From: Bacteroidaceae bacterium
GTDB taxonomy: Bacteria; Bacteroidota; Bacteroidia; Bacteroidales; Bacteroidaceae
DNA: 32,361 nt
Reading direction: 5' to 3'
Assembly (NCBI GenBank): GCA_017455585.1
Contig: JAFSZU010000113.1
Location: 1 to 32,361, forward strand
Position numbers and translations under genes: made by a program
Notes under the pieces: model-generated
What the model was told of the DNA's origin: nothing
The model's input: the letters and a program-made list of their open reading frames with translations, nothing else
Databases searched by the model: none
Shown: piece by piece, positions 16,006 through 25,683 of the stretch
Layout of the letters: each line of letters starts with the position of its first letter
How positions within the stretch are numbered: the stretch's first letter is position 1

Positions 16006-18177
16006 CTAACCCACCTTCTTCAGGCGTATGACACGGCTGGAGAACTGGCGGCTGAGGTAGGCATCGAGACCCGTCTCCATGAGGAAGCGCCCCGTGAAGG
16101 TCTTGCCGTCGAAGTAGTGTTCACGCTCGGTTCGACCGAACTCGTTGAGCTGGTAGCGGGCATCGGGGTCGAGACCGGCCATGTGCCAGCGCGGAGTCTG
16201 GAGACCCACGTAATGCTCAAACTTGTAGCAGAAGAAGACGGCCTCGCTCTTGTCCTCGGTGACGAACATCTCGCTGCAGAAGCCGTTGTTCTCGTAGGGA
16301 GAGAGCAGACGGTACTGGTCACCCAACTGGACAATGGGGCGTATTTCCTTGTAGAATGCTACAGCTTTCTTGGCGTAGTCTCGCTCCTGGTCGTTGAGGT
16401 CGCTGGGTTTCATTTCCATACCGAGGCGGCCTGTCATGGCCACATCGAAGCGGAACTTCAGGGGAATGACGCGACCGGTCTGGTGGTTGGGCGATGCGCT
16501 CACGTGCTGTGCCATTGCCAGTGTGGGGAAGAAGTGGCTGGTGCCCCACTGGATGAAGAGGCGTTGCTGAGCATCGGTATCGTCGCTCACCCAGAACTCG
16601 TCGAAGTAGGGCATGAAGCCCCAGTTGACACGACCACCGCCGCTGGAACACAACTGGATGACGAGGTCGGGATGGTTGGCGCGGATGCGTTCCAGAGCTT
16701 TGCGGAGTCCGAGGTGGAAATCCACGAAGAGGTGGCTCTGACGGTCAGCGGTCAGGTAACTGCTGCCGAAGTTCTGCATCGACATGTTGCAGTCCCACTT
16801 GATGTAGTGCAGACGCGGATTCTCCTTGACGAGGTTATCCACGATGCCGACCACGAAGTCCTGCACCTTGGGGTTGGACATGTCCAGCACCAACTGTGTG
16901 CCGCCACGGCCCTTGGAGAGTTCGCGGGTGGGGTGAGCCACCACCCAGTCCGGGTGCGCCTCAAAGAGTTCGCTCTTGCTGTTGGTCATCTCGGGTTCAA
17001 TCCAGATACCGAACTTGAGGCCGCGGTCCTCGGCAGCCTTCAAGAGGGCAGGCACGCCGTTGGGCAGTTTCTCGGTGTCGGTGACCCAGTCTCCCAGTCC
17101 TTGTGTGTCGTCGGTGCGACGGTATTTGCTGCCAAACCAGCCGTCATCGACCACGAAGAGCTCGCCACCCAGTTCCTTGATGCCGTCCATCATCTGCTCG
17201 CACACTTCCTGGTTGACATTCATATAGACACCTTCCCAGGAGTTGAGCAGGATCTCGCGCAGGGCCTTGCCGTTATGCAGCTGCCCGTTGCGTCCCCAGC
17301 GGTGGAAGGCGCGGCTGATGCCACCCTTGCCCTCATTGCTGTAGGCCAGAGCCAGTTCCGGTGTCTGGAAGGTCTCGCCGGATTTCAGGGTGTAGGCCGT
17401 GTGCAGGTCGTCGATACCGGCAATGAGTGTGTGACGGTACTTGCCACGGGTGTCTATGCGAATCTTGTAGTTGCCTGTCCAGCAGAGGGCTGCACCTATC
17501 ACACGGCCACTGTTCTCCTGCGGCTTGCCGTCAAGGGAAATCATCACCTCGGCACGGTCGTTCATGGCTGTGCGCACACCGTCGTGGTTGACAATGGTCT
17601 TCAGACCGGCCGTCAGAGGCTCCTCGGTCATGCCGCATTCCTGCCCCCATGCCCCGTGGAAATGAGTGAGCCATGCACCTTCCTGACGCAACGTCATCAG
17701 GCCGCTGGCATACTGCTCCAGCTTGATGGGCTTCTTCTCGCCGTTGCGGATGACGGTCCATGTCTGGATGACATCACTTTGCTGGTTGGCTTTGTAATAG
17801 AGATCTACGAAGAAGTCATACTTCTTGTCCTTCATGCTGATGATGGTGAGGTCGCCTTCGGTGCGGCTGCCGGTGATGGCCAGCTCGGTGGTCATGTTGC
17901 CATCGAAGTGTGTGACGCTGAGGGCTGTCTCGTCGAAGCTGTTGCGGCCAAAGGCGGGGTAGGCGTCGTAGTTGATGCTCATGGCATCATAGACTTCCTG
18001 CGCCTGAGCGGGGGTGATGCGCGAACCATAGTAATGGATGCGGGGTGTCTGACCCTCGTTGACAGAGAGCATGAGGGTGGTCTTCGGGGTGTTGATGAAC
18101 ACGTCCTTGGCGGAGAGGGTGTTACTCATTGGGAAAACCAATGAGCACGCGACCAAGAGGGAGAGAAGGTGCTTCAT
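16006..18177 (-). CDS. GH36 alpha-galactosidase, exported
   Basis: A 723-residue enzyme that removes terminal alpha-1,6-linked galactose from oligosaccharides such as raffinose or galactomannan. The signal peptide is at about 1-23 (ending TLSA). The GH36 layout is complete: N-terminal beta-sandwich, then a TIM barrel with FVVDDGWFGS (about 340), the nucleophile aspartate in YIKWDCN (about 461) and the acid/base aspartate in WVSDDTDAQQ (about 530), then a C-terminal beta domain. Its length fits family members of 700-730 residues. It lies 61 bases downstream of the S41 protease gene and 5 bases upstream of DUF1460, so the four genes probably form one transcript. Confidence 0.93.
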   Translation of the reverse strand: MKHLLSLLVACSLVFPMSNTLSAKDVFINTPKTTLMLSVNEGQTPRIHYYGSRITPAQAQEVYDAMSINYDAYPAFGRNSFDETALSVTHFDGNMTTELAITGSRTEGDLTIISMKDKKYDFFVDLYYKANQQSDVIQTWTVIRNGEKKPIKLEQYASGLMTLRQEGAWLTHFHGAWGQECGMTEEPLTAGLKTIVNHDGVRTAMNDRAEVMISLDGKPQENSGRVIGAALCWTGNYKIRIDTRGKYRHTLIAGIDDLHTAYTLKSGETFQTPELALAYSNEGKGGISRAFHRWGRNGQLHNGKALREILLNSWEGVYMNVNQEVCEQMMDGIKELGGELFVVDDGWFGSKYRRTDDTQGLGDWVTDTEKLPNGVPALLKAAEDRGLKFGIWIEPEMTNSKSELFEAHPDWVVAHPTRELSKGRGGTQLVLDMSNPKVQDFVVGIVDNLVKENPRLHYIKWDCNMSMQNFGSSYLTADRQSHLFVDFHLGLRKALERIRANHPDLVIQLCSSGGGRVNWGFMPYFDEFWVSDDTDAQQRLFIQWGTSHFFPTLAMAQHVSASPNHQTGRVIPLKFRFDVAMTGRLGMEMKPSDLNDQERDYAKKAVAFYKEIRPIVQLGDQYRLLSPYENNGFCSEMFVTEDKSEAVFFCYKFEHYVGLQTPRWHMAGLDPDARYQLNEFGRTEREHYFDGKTFTGRFLMETGLDAYLSRQFSSRVIRLKKVG

Positions 18178-18205
18178 AAGTTGAAAGTTGAGAGTTGAAA
18201 GTTGA
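18178..18205. repeat. AGTTGAAAGTTGAGAGTT repeat
   Basis: A short tract of the same GTTGAAAGTT family fills part of the gap between the S41 protease gene and the alpha-galactosidase start. Confidence 0.7.
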
Positions 18206-18238
18206 TAATTCTTGCAGGGTCAAGGGTGCCTCGGGACT

Positions 18239-19843
18239 TTATTCATCCTTTTTCAGCACTTCGAGGGCACGCAGCACCACAGGGTCTTCGGCATAGATGA
18301 TCTGGAAGTACTCGCTCATGTCCCAGAGGTCGCGGGCAACGAGGCCTTTGAGGATGAGGCCCACGTCTTTGCGTGTCTTCTGCAACTCGGCATCGTCCTT
18401 GGCGCGGAGGCTGTCTTTCTTCTCGGCATCTGTCAGCATCTGGTCGATCACCTCATCGGGGAGAGTGAAACCTGCACGGAATGACTCAAAGTCCTTGTAT
18501 TCCTTGTTGAGGCGCTTGCGGTTCTTGTCGATATATTTGAGGCTGGCGTTGACCACATAGCTGCGGGCGCTGAGTTCGCGGTGCAGTTTGGTATAGCGCA
18601 TGGTGTCCAGGGGCACGAAGATGTCTGGCATGATGCCACCTCCGCCATAGACGGTGCGCCCTTTCTTCAACGTCTTGTAGCGCAGGGAGTCGGGGAAGTG
18701 GATGCTGTCTGCATGAATCAACTCACCGCGGTTGTAGCGTTCCACCACGTCACGGGCATAGCTCTTGGCATCACCTTTCTCGTAGGGTTTCTGGATACAG
18801 CGGCCGGCAGGTGTGTAGTAGCGGGCAATGGTCAGGCGGATCATGCTGCCGTCTTCCAGATTGATGGGTCGCTGCACCAGTCCCTTGCCGAAGGTGCGTC
18901 GTCCCACGATGGTACCGCGGTCGTGATCCTGGATGGCGCCCGAGAGGATTTCTGCGGCCGAGGCCGAGTACTCATCCACCAGCACGACGATGCGCCCCTG
19001 GGTGAAGATGCCGCCGCCTGTGCTGCGGAACTCCCCCATATTCATGCCGCCGCGACCGCGGGTATAGACAATCATCTCATCGCGTGGCAGCAACTCGCTG
19101 GCCAGGTCCACGGCAGCATTCAAGTAGCCGCCGCCGTTGCCCTGCAAGTCAATAATCAGGTCCTTCATGCCCTGTTCCTGGAGTTTCTTGATGGCATCCA
19201 CCACCTCGTCATGCGTGGTGGCGGCGAAGTTGGAGAAGCGCACCAGTCCGATGCCGGGTTCCACCATGTAGGCGGCATCGAGCGAGTTGACGGGAATCTT
19301 GTCACGTTTGATCTTGAAGGTGAGCACGTCCTTGATGCCTCGGCGGACGATGCCCAGCGTGACCTTGGTGCCACGGGGGCCGCGCAGACGGCTCATGATG
19401 TCCTCCTTGCTCATCTTCACACCCGCGATGGCGGTGTCATTGACCGTCACAATGCGGTCTCCCGCCAGGATGCCGGCTCGCTCCGACGGCCCCTTGGACG
19501 TGGGCTGGATGACCACCAGTGTGTCCTCCAGCATATTGAACTGCACGCCGATGCCGTCGAAGTTACCTTGCAGCGGTTCATTAAGTTTCTTGGTATCCTT
19601 GGCGTTGGTGTAGGACGAGTGCGGGTCCAGCTTGGACAGCATTCCCGTGATGGCATCCTCCACCTGGCGCTCCATATTGACCGTGTCAACATACATCTGG
19701 TTGATCATCACCGTCGATTGCAGGAGCTTGCGAATAGCCATCTCCCGCTGGTCTGCCTTCTGTGCGCTGGCGGGTAATGAAGGAATGAGGAGTATTGTAG
19801 AGATAAAGGACAAGAGGTGAAGACGGAATGAGTGAGCAGTCAT
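18239..19843 (-). CDS. S41 family C-terminal processing peptidase
   Basis: A 534-residue tail-specific protease with a signal peptide (about 1-27, ending PASA). A PDZ domain spans about 94-178 (GIGVQFNML, GILAGDRIVTVND). The S41 catalytic domain follows, with LQGNGGGYL (about 233), the serine in YSASAAEI (about 297) and the lysine in FGKGLVQ (about 320), which form the Ser-Lys dyad. Family members cut C-terminal segments of exported proteins. It is the first gene of the minus-strand run and has a promoter box at 19883-19890. Confidence 0.94.
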   Translation of the reverse strand: MTAHSFRLHLLSFISTILLIPSLPASAQKADQREMAIRKLLQSTVMINQMYVDTVNMERQVEDAITGMLSKLDPHSSYTNAKDTKKLNEPLQGNFDGIGVQFNMLEDTLVVIQPTSKGPSERAGILAGDRIVTVNDTAIAGVKMSKEDIMSRLRGPRGTKVTLGIVRRGIKDVLTFKIKRDKIPVNSLDAAYMVEPGIGLVRFSNFAATTHDEVVDAIKKLQEQGMKDLIIDLQGNGGGYLNAAVDLASELLPRDEMIVYTRGRGGMNMGEFRSTGGGIFTQGRIVVLVDEYSASAAEILSGAIQDHDRGTIVGRRTFGKGLVQRPINLEDGSMIRLTIARYYTPAGRCIQKPYEKGDAKSYARDVVERYNRGELIHADSIHFPDSLRYKTLKKGRTVYGGGGIMPDIFVPLDTMRYTKLHRELSARSYVVNASLKYIDKNRKRLNKEYKDFESFRAGFTLPDEVIDQMLTDAEKKDSLRAKDDAELQKTRKDVGLILKGLVARDLWDMSEYFQIIYAEDPVVLRALEVLKKDE

Positions 19844-19882
19844 AAACAGTCTGAAAACGTGGTTATAGTTATTTATAGACTA

Positions 19883-19890
19883 CAAAGGTA
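19883..19890 (-). promoter_or_regulatory. -7 promoter box of the S41 protease run
   Basis: On the minus strand this reads TACCTTTG, an exact TAnnTTTG match, 40 bases before the start codon at 19843. Confidence 0.55.
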
Positions 19891-19955
19891 GCTATTATTT
19901 TCACAACGACATGCATTTTGCTGCCATTTTTAAGCTTTATTTAGATGAAACACTT

Positions 19956-20053
19956 GAGAGGCGACCGCACTGCGGTCTTGTTGGTGAATGCAAAAATAAT
20001 GTGAAATGATGATCCGCAATCATACCACCAAGACCGCGACGCGGTTTGCTCTC
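19956..20053. repeat. Imperfect inverted repeat with palindromic arms
   Basis: The left arm (19956-19985) is nearly the reverse complement of the right arm (20027-20053). Each arm contains its own short palindrome: accgca/tgcggt at 19964-19976 and accgcg/cgcggt at 20033-20045. No coding potential was seen. It lies between the divergent S41 and DUF5103 promoters. Confidence 0.6.
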
Positions 20054-20103
20054 ATACTTTTTTGCTTGAAGACCCGATTCTTCTGGCATATTCATCCATG
20101 GGT

Positions 20104-20179
20104 GTTGATTATTCCATCATGACCGAATGATTATTCCATCATGACCGAATAATCATTCGGTCATGATGGAATAATCAAC
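20104..20179. repeat. Perfect 33-bp inverted repeat with 10-base loop
   Basis: Bases 20104-20136 are the exact reverse complement of 20147-20179; the loop is catcatgacc. The left side also holds two direct copies of a 22-base unit beginning gattattccatcatgacc, so the hairpin looks like a unit duplicated directly and then inverted. A short relative is at about 319-336. Confidence 0.9.
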
Positions 20180-20416
20180 GCAGTCGCATCCTCGGAGTCA
20201 TTCCTACGGCACGCATTCCATTGACATCCGCATTACCAGCCATTTCGCTGTACCTACGGCACAGCTGTATGGCTGGCCGCTCGGCGCTCTGCGACGCTTC
20301 ACGCTTGAAGAACCCCTATCAGATGCCTATGGCATCATTTGCGAAACTTGAATCATTTAATGTGATGATCCAAAAGAAAAATCCGAAGTTTTGCCCGCTG
20401 AACGCAAAATAATCAC
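20180..20416. other. Remaining intergenic sequence with element fragment
   Basis: No gene. It holds two copies of cctacggcac (about 20206 and 20252) and, at 20293-20312, gacgcttcacgcttgaagaa, which differs by one base from block C of the inverted-repeat element at 8252-8271. It is probably a decayed fragment of the same element family. Confidence 0.45.
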
Positions 20417-20424
20417 TACCTTTG
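20417..20424 (+). promoter_or_regulatory. -7 promoter box of the DUF5103 gene
   Basis: TACCTTTG matches TAnnTTTG; a TTTG at 20390-20393 could be the -33 box with a slightly long 23-base spacer. Initiation near 20431 leaves only about 10 bases before ATG 20441, which argues against the GTG at 20429 as start. Confidence 0.55.
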
Positions 20425-20440
20425 CCGCGTGATTTCGATT

Positions 20441-21772
20441 ATGCTTCTCTTCAAACAGAATAAGCCGGACCGTCTGGGTCCTATAGGTCTTATAAGTCTT
20501 ATAAGTCTTATAGGTTCTATAGGTCTTATAGGTCTCATAAGTCTTATAAGTCTTATAGGACTCATGGTCCCGTTGAATTTGTCCGCCCAGCAGACGCGCA
20601 GCCTTGACCCGATGATCAAGAGCGTTCGCGTCCTTGTTGATGATGACCCGCTGCAGCCCCCTGTGGCCCGTCTGGGCACGCCGGTGGAAGTGAGCTTTGA
20701 TGTTCTCTCGCACGCGTATGCGCGTTATATATATAAGGTGGAGTTCTGCAATGCCGACTGGACGGTTGCCACCGACATCTTTGAGAGCGACTACCTGTCA
20801 GGCTTCAACAACCGCCCCATTGAGGACTATGAGACGAGTCTCAATACCAGCGTGCTATACACCCATTACCGTTTCCGCTTCCCCAACGAGGACTGCCGTT
20901 TGCGACTGCCCGGCAACTATCGGGTGCTCGTTTATGCCGACGAGCGCGACTCTGACGGGGAACCGCTTCTGGAGGCCTGTTTCTCCCTGTTGCAGCCGCG
21001 CATGAGTATCAGCGCACAGGTCAGCACAAACACAGACATCGACTTCAACCAGCAGCACCAGCAAGTGTCCTATGCCCTCAGCTACGGTGGCGAGCGTGTG
21101 GTGGATCCGGCGCGCGAGTTACACACCGTGGTGATGCAGAACCGCCGATGGGACAACGCCGTCGTCAACCTGCCGCACAATATCCAGAAGGCCACCGGTG
21201 TGGAATGGACACACCGGCGTGAACTCATCTTCCCCGCAGGGGCGGAGTTCCATAAGTTCGAAATCCTGGACGTGCGCCTCAACGGTATGGGTGTCGATCT
21301 GATGGAATGGGAAGACCCCTATCGCCATGCCACACTCTTTGCCGTGCAGCCGCAGCGCAACTACACCTACGATCCCGATCAGAACGGTGCATACGTCATC
21401 CGCCACAGTGGCGATGAGGACAATGACACGCAGAGCGAGTACCTGTTTGTGCATTTCCTCCTGAAGTCGCCCCGGCTGCCGGGTGGCGACGTCTATGTCT
21501 GCGGGCAGTGGACCAACGGCTTCCCAGACCCCGACTGCCGCATGTCATACAATGAGCCGCAAGGCTGCTATGAGGCAGGCATCCTCCTGAAACAAGGCTA
21601 CTACAACTATCAGTTCCGCCAGATGGATGCCGACGGTGTGGGGCAGACCGCCCGCACCGAAGGCGACTTCTATCAGACCGAGAACGAATACATCATCCTT
21701 GTCTATCATCGTCCGCAGGGTGCCCGCTACGATGCCCTGGTCGGGTATAGTAAGTTGAAAGTTGAAAGTTAA
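20441..21772 (+). CDS. DUF5103 type IX secretion system plug protein
   Basis: A 443-residue exported protein of the DUF5103 family, whose studied members plug the SprA translocon of the type IX secretion system. After the signal region the mature part starts near LSAQQTRSLDPMIKSVRV; VEFCNADWTVATDIFESDY and DYETSLNTSVLYTHYRF (about 100-145) and GDVYVCGQWTNGF (about 350) are family hallmarks. The signal peptide is odd: residues 13-42 are ten (G/S)-L-I type tripeptides coded by ten 9-nt repeats. ATG 20441 is preferred over GTG 20429 because of promoter distance; ATG 20564 would remove the hydrophobic segment. The stop codon and last residues (KLKVES) come from the downstream AGTTGAAAGTT repeat. 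Confidence 0.88.
   Translation: MLLFKQNKPDRLGPIGLISLISLIGSIGLIGLISLISLIGLMVPLNLSAQQTRSLDPMIKSVRVLVDDDPLQPPVARLGTPVEVSFDVLSHAYARYIYKVEFCNADWTVATDIFESDYLSGFNNRPIEDYETSLNTSVLYTHYRFRFPNEDCRLRLPGNYRVLVYADERDSDGEPLLEACFSLLQPRMSISAQVSTNTDIDFNQQHQQVSYALSYGGERVVDPARELHTVVMQNRRWDNAVVNLPHNIQKATGVEWTHRRELIFPAGAEFHKFEILDVRLNGMGVDLMEWEDPYRHATLFAVQPQRNYTYDPDQNGAYVIRHSGDEDNDTQSEYLFVHFLLKSPRLPGGDVYVCGQWTNGFPDPDCRMSYNEPQGCYEAGILLKQGYYNYQFRQMDADGVGQTARTEGDFYQTENEYIILVYHRPQGARYDALVGYSKLKVES
20477..20566 (+). repeat. Ten 9-nt tandem repeats coding a signal peptide
   Basis: Ten successive 9-base units, consensus (a/g)gtcttata, run from 20477 to 20566. Five are ggtcttata or close variants and four are agtcttata; the last is ggactcatg. 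The unit is a multiple of three, so copy-number change would lengthen or shorten the hydrophobic core without a frameshift. The isoleucine codons are all ATA. Confidence 0.9.
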
Positions 21773-21836
21773 AAGTTGAAAGTTAAAAGTTGAAAGTTAA
21801 AAGTTAAAAGTTGAAAGTTGAAAGTTAAAAGTTGAA
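21749..21836 (+). repeat. AGTTGAAAGTTAAA repeat tract
   Basis: About eight tandem 10-base units of agttgaaagt/agttaaaagt run from the last codons of the DUF5103 gene into the gap before the TRIC gene, and they supply the DUF5103 stop codon. Confidence 0.85.
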
Positions 21837-21854
21837 CAATCGTCCTATATATCC

Positions 21855-22517
21855 GTGGAAATCATTAAACACTTCTTCCAACAGATGGGGGACATGCTGA
21901 GCATCCCCTGGTCCTTCGTCATCCTAGAACTGGCCGGCACACTGGCCGGTGCCGTGTCTGGTGCCCGCCTCTCCGCCGCCAAGAAGTTTGACCTCTTCGG
22001 GGCTTTCATCGTCGGCACAGCCACGGCTTGCGGCGGCGGCACGATACGCGACCTGCTCATCGGCAAGACCCCCTTCTGGCTCGAAGACCCCATCTTCCTG
22101 CTCACCTGCCTGTTCGGCCTCGTCTGGGTCATCATCTTCCGGCGCTGGCTGGTGCGGCAGAACAACACGTGGTTCCTCTTTGACTGCATCGGTTTCTCCC
22201 TCTTCAATGTCATTGGTATCGAGAAATCCCTGGGACTCGGGTTCCCCACCTGGGCCGCCATCTGTCTGGGAGTCATCACGGGTGCCGGAGGCGGTGTGCT
22301 GCGCGACATCCTCATCAATGAGGTGCCCCTCATCTTCCGCAAGGAGATCTATGCCACTTGCTGCCTGGCCGGAGGCATCGTCTATATCCTCTGTCTCCAG
22401 TACCTCGGCTGGCGGCCCGAGGGCAGTGCCGTCCTCTCGTGTACCGTCGCCATTGGCATCCGAATGCTGGCCGTCAAATATGGCTGGAGCCTGCCAACCC
22501 TCAAGGCGGAACCGTAG
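21855..22517 (+). CDS. TRIC/UPF0126 family membrane channel protein
   Basis: A 220-residue inner-membrane protein of the UPF0126 (YadS/TRIC) family, which forms trimeric potassium-permeable channels in studied cases. The family's internal duplication is visible: TATACGGGTIRDLLIG (about 55-70) and TGAGGGVLRDILIN (about 140-154), each followed by a proline-containing segment, with about seven membrane helices. The chosen start is GTG 21855; ATG 21885 or 21894 is possible and would still keep the first helix. It follows the DUF5103 gene after the repeat tract and is probably co-transcribed. Confidence 0.88.
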   Translation: MEIIKHFFQQMGDMLSIPWSFVILELAGTLAGAVSGARLSAAKKFDLFGAFIVGTATACGGGTIRDLLIGKTPFWLEDPIFLLTCLFGLVWVIIFRRWLVRQNNTWFLFDCIGFSLFNVIGIEKSLGLGFPTWAAICLGVITGAGGGVLRDILINEVPLIFRKEIYATCCLAGGIVYILCLQYLGWRPEGSAVLSCTVAIGIRMLAVKYGWSLPTLKAEP

Positions 22518-22525
22518 AGTTGAAG

Positions 22526-22558
22526 CCCCCTCCCCGCTCCCCCTTCTGGGGAGAGGGG
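22526..22558. terminator. C/G-rich hairpin after the TRIC gene
   Basis: ctcccc (22537-22542) pairs with ggggag (22548-22553), and outer C runs (22526-22535) can pair with the G run at 22555-22558. It lies 10-40 bases after the TRIC stop codon. No T run follows, so termination is tentative. Confidence 0.4.
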
Positions 22559-22582
22559 TATCCTCTGAGAATTGGAAGTTAA

Positions 22583-22630
22583 CCTGTTAACGTGTTAACG
22601 TGTCAACCTGTCAACCTGTCAACGTGTCAA
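22583..22630 (+). repeat. Six 8-nt tandem repeats before the fucosyltransferase-like gene
   Basis: Units cctgttaa, cgtgttaa, cgtgtcaa, cctgtcaa, cctgtcaa and cgtgtcaa follow without gaps and end 2 bases before ATG 22633. The start at 22600 (GTG) would place translated repeats at the N-terminus, so it is not preferred. Confidence 0.85.
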
Positions 22631-22632
22631 AG

Positions 22633-23484
22633 ATGAGAGATTATACAACCATTATCCTTGAGGGGGGGCTGGGCAATCGCATGCGCGTGGCCGCTGCCGC
22701 CCTCGCCACCGCCCGCCGCACAGGGCTTCCCTTTCGCGTCTTGTGGCTCAACCAGTGGGGCATGCCCTGCCGCTTCGACCGCCTGTTCCAGGCTGTCAAC
22801 GGTGGCCATGAGCAATTTGAGATGAGAGATGCTGCGGGTTGGGAGCGTGCCGTCTATGCCCGTGCCCGTGCCGCTAATCTCTGGTTGCCACGTGCCGCAC
22901 AACATGTGCTGCACCGCCGCATCATTACATCCCCACAGGTCTATTATCTCCAGCAAGACGGCTTCGACTTCGACGCATGGTTCCGTCACGGTGGCGGACT
23001 GCTGATGGCCTACCGGGACTTCGCGTCCTATACGGGTGAGGATCTGCGCTCTCTTTTTCGCCCGCAGCCCGCTGTGCAGGAACTTGTTGACTGCTATTGT
23101 GAGCACTTCACGTCCCACACGATTGGCTGCCATATCCGGCGAACAGACAACCAGCAAAGTATCAAGGAATCACCTTTGGAACTCTTCATCGCAGCCATAG
23201 ACCGCGAAATAGAGCAGCACGCAGACACACGCATCTTCCTCGCCACAGACGATGAAGCTACCAAGACGCAGTTGCTCCGGCGCTATGGTGCTGACAGCAT
23301 CATCACATCACCCTCTGCTGCCACGCGAGAATCCAGTAACGGCATCCTCCTGGCTCTGGCAGAGATGCTTGCACTCGCCAGGACATCCCGCATCTATGGT
23401 TCTGCGGGAAGCACCTTTTCGCAGATAGCAGCACAACTCGGAGACAAGCCTCTTTTTTATCAAAAACTATCGACCTGCGGTTGA
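22633..23484 (+). CDS. Fucosyltransferase-like glycosyltransferase
   Basis: A 283-residue protein resembling the fucosyltransferase superfamily. The N-terminal IILEGGLGNRMRVAAAAL is the glycine loop seen at the start of alpha-1,2/1,6-fucosyltransferase-type enzymes, and GCHIRRTDNQQSIKESPLELF (about 174-194) matches their H-x-R-R-x-D nucleotide-sugar site. A GSAGSTFSQIAA segment near residue 260 also fits. It probably transfers fucose or a similar sugar to a glycan at the cytoplasmic face; donor and acceptor are unknown. No membrane segment was seen. Translation probably begins at ATG 22633, right after the tandem repeats. A short gagatgagaga-type repeat lies in the coding region at about 22819-22829. 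Confidence 0.75.
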   Translation: MRDYTTIILEGGLGNRMRVAAAALATARRTGLPFRVLWLNQWGMPCRFDRLFQAVNGGHEQFEMRDAAGWERAVYARARAANLWLPRAAQHVLHRRIITSPQVYYLQQDGFDFDAWFRHGGGLLMAYRDFASYTGEDLRSLFRPQPAVQELVDCYCEHFTSHTIGCHIRRTDNQQSIKESPLELFIAAIDREIEQHADTRIFLATDDEATKTQLLRRYGADSIITSPSAATRESSNGILLALAEMLALARTSRIYGSAGSTFSQIAAQLGDKPLFYQKLSTCG

Positions 23485-23517
23485 AGCTGGCCGCTACAGA
23501 GGGGGCGCAGCCAGCTT
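23484..23517. terminator. Hairpin between convergent genes
   Basis: aagctggc (23484-23491) pairs with gccagctt (23510-23517) around an 18-base loop. It overlaps the last base of the fucosyltransferase-like gene and lies 40 bases from the end of the convergent esterase gene. It lacks a clear T tract. Confidence 0.45.
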
Positions 23518-23557
23518 GTGTCGTGGGAGCTGATGTGTGTGTCTGGCCATCGACCTT

Positions 23558-25588
<2,031 letters not shown>

Positions 25589-25615
25589 TTAACAATATCC
25601 ACGTTCTCTATGCCG

Positions 25616-25623
25616 CAAAAGTA
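25616..25623 (-). promoter_or_regulatory. -7 promoter box of the esterase gene
   Basis: On the minus strand this reads TACTTTTG, an exact TAnnTTTG match, 49 bases before the start codon at 25567. Confidence 0.55.
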
Positions 25624-25644
25624 GAGAAAAGGCGATAATAGCAC

Positions 25645-25683
25645 AGATGTCCCATGACACACAATTTGTGTCATGGGACATCT
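25645..25683. promoter_or_regulatory. Perfect 17-bp palindrome, candidate operator or terminator
   Basis: Bases 25645-25661 are the exact reverse complement of 25667-25683; the loop is caatt. It begins 22 bases upstream of the esterase -7 box, so it covers the expected -33 region, which suits an operator for a dimeric regulator. It also lies 73 bases past the NUDIX stop codon and could instead end that transcript, but no T run follows on the minus strand. Confidence 0.6.

Noticed and set aside
15979-18144. 721-codon open frame on the plus strand opposite the alpha-galactosidase gene
   Set aside because: It is the antisense shadow of a clear GH36 gene with complete catalytic motifs; the plus-strand product has low-complexity histidine/valine/leucine-rich sequence and no recognisable domain.
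20104-20179. Ordinary intrinsic terminator
   Set aside because: The 33-bp stem lies between two divergent genes, upstream of both starts, and has no T tract on either side, so a terminator role does not fit.
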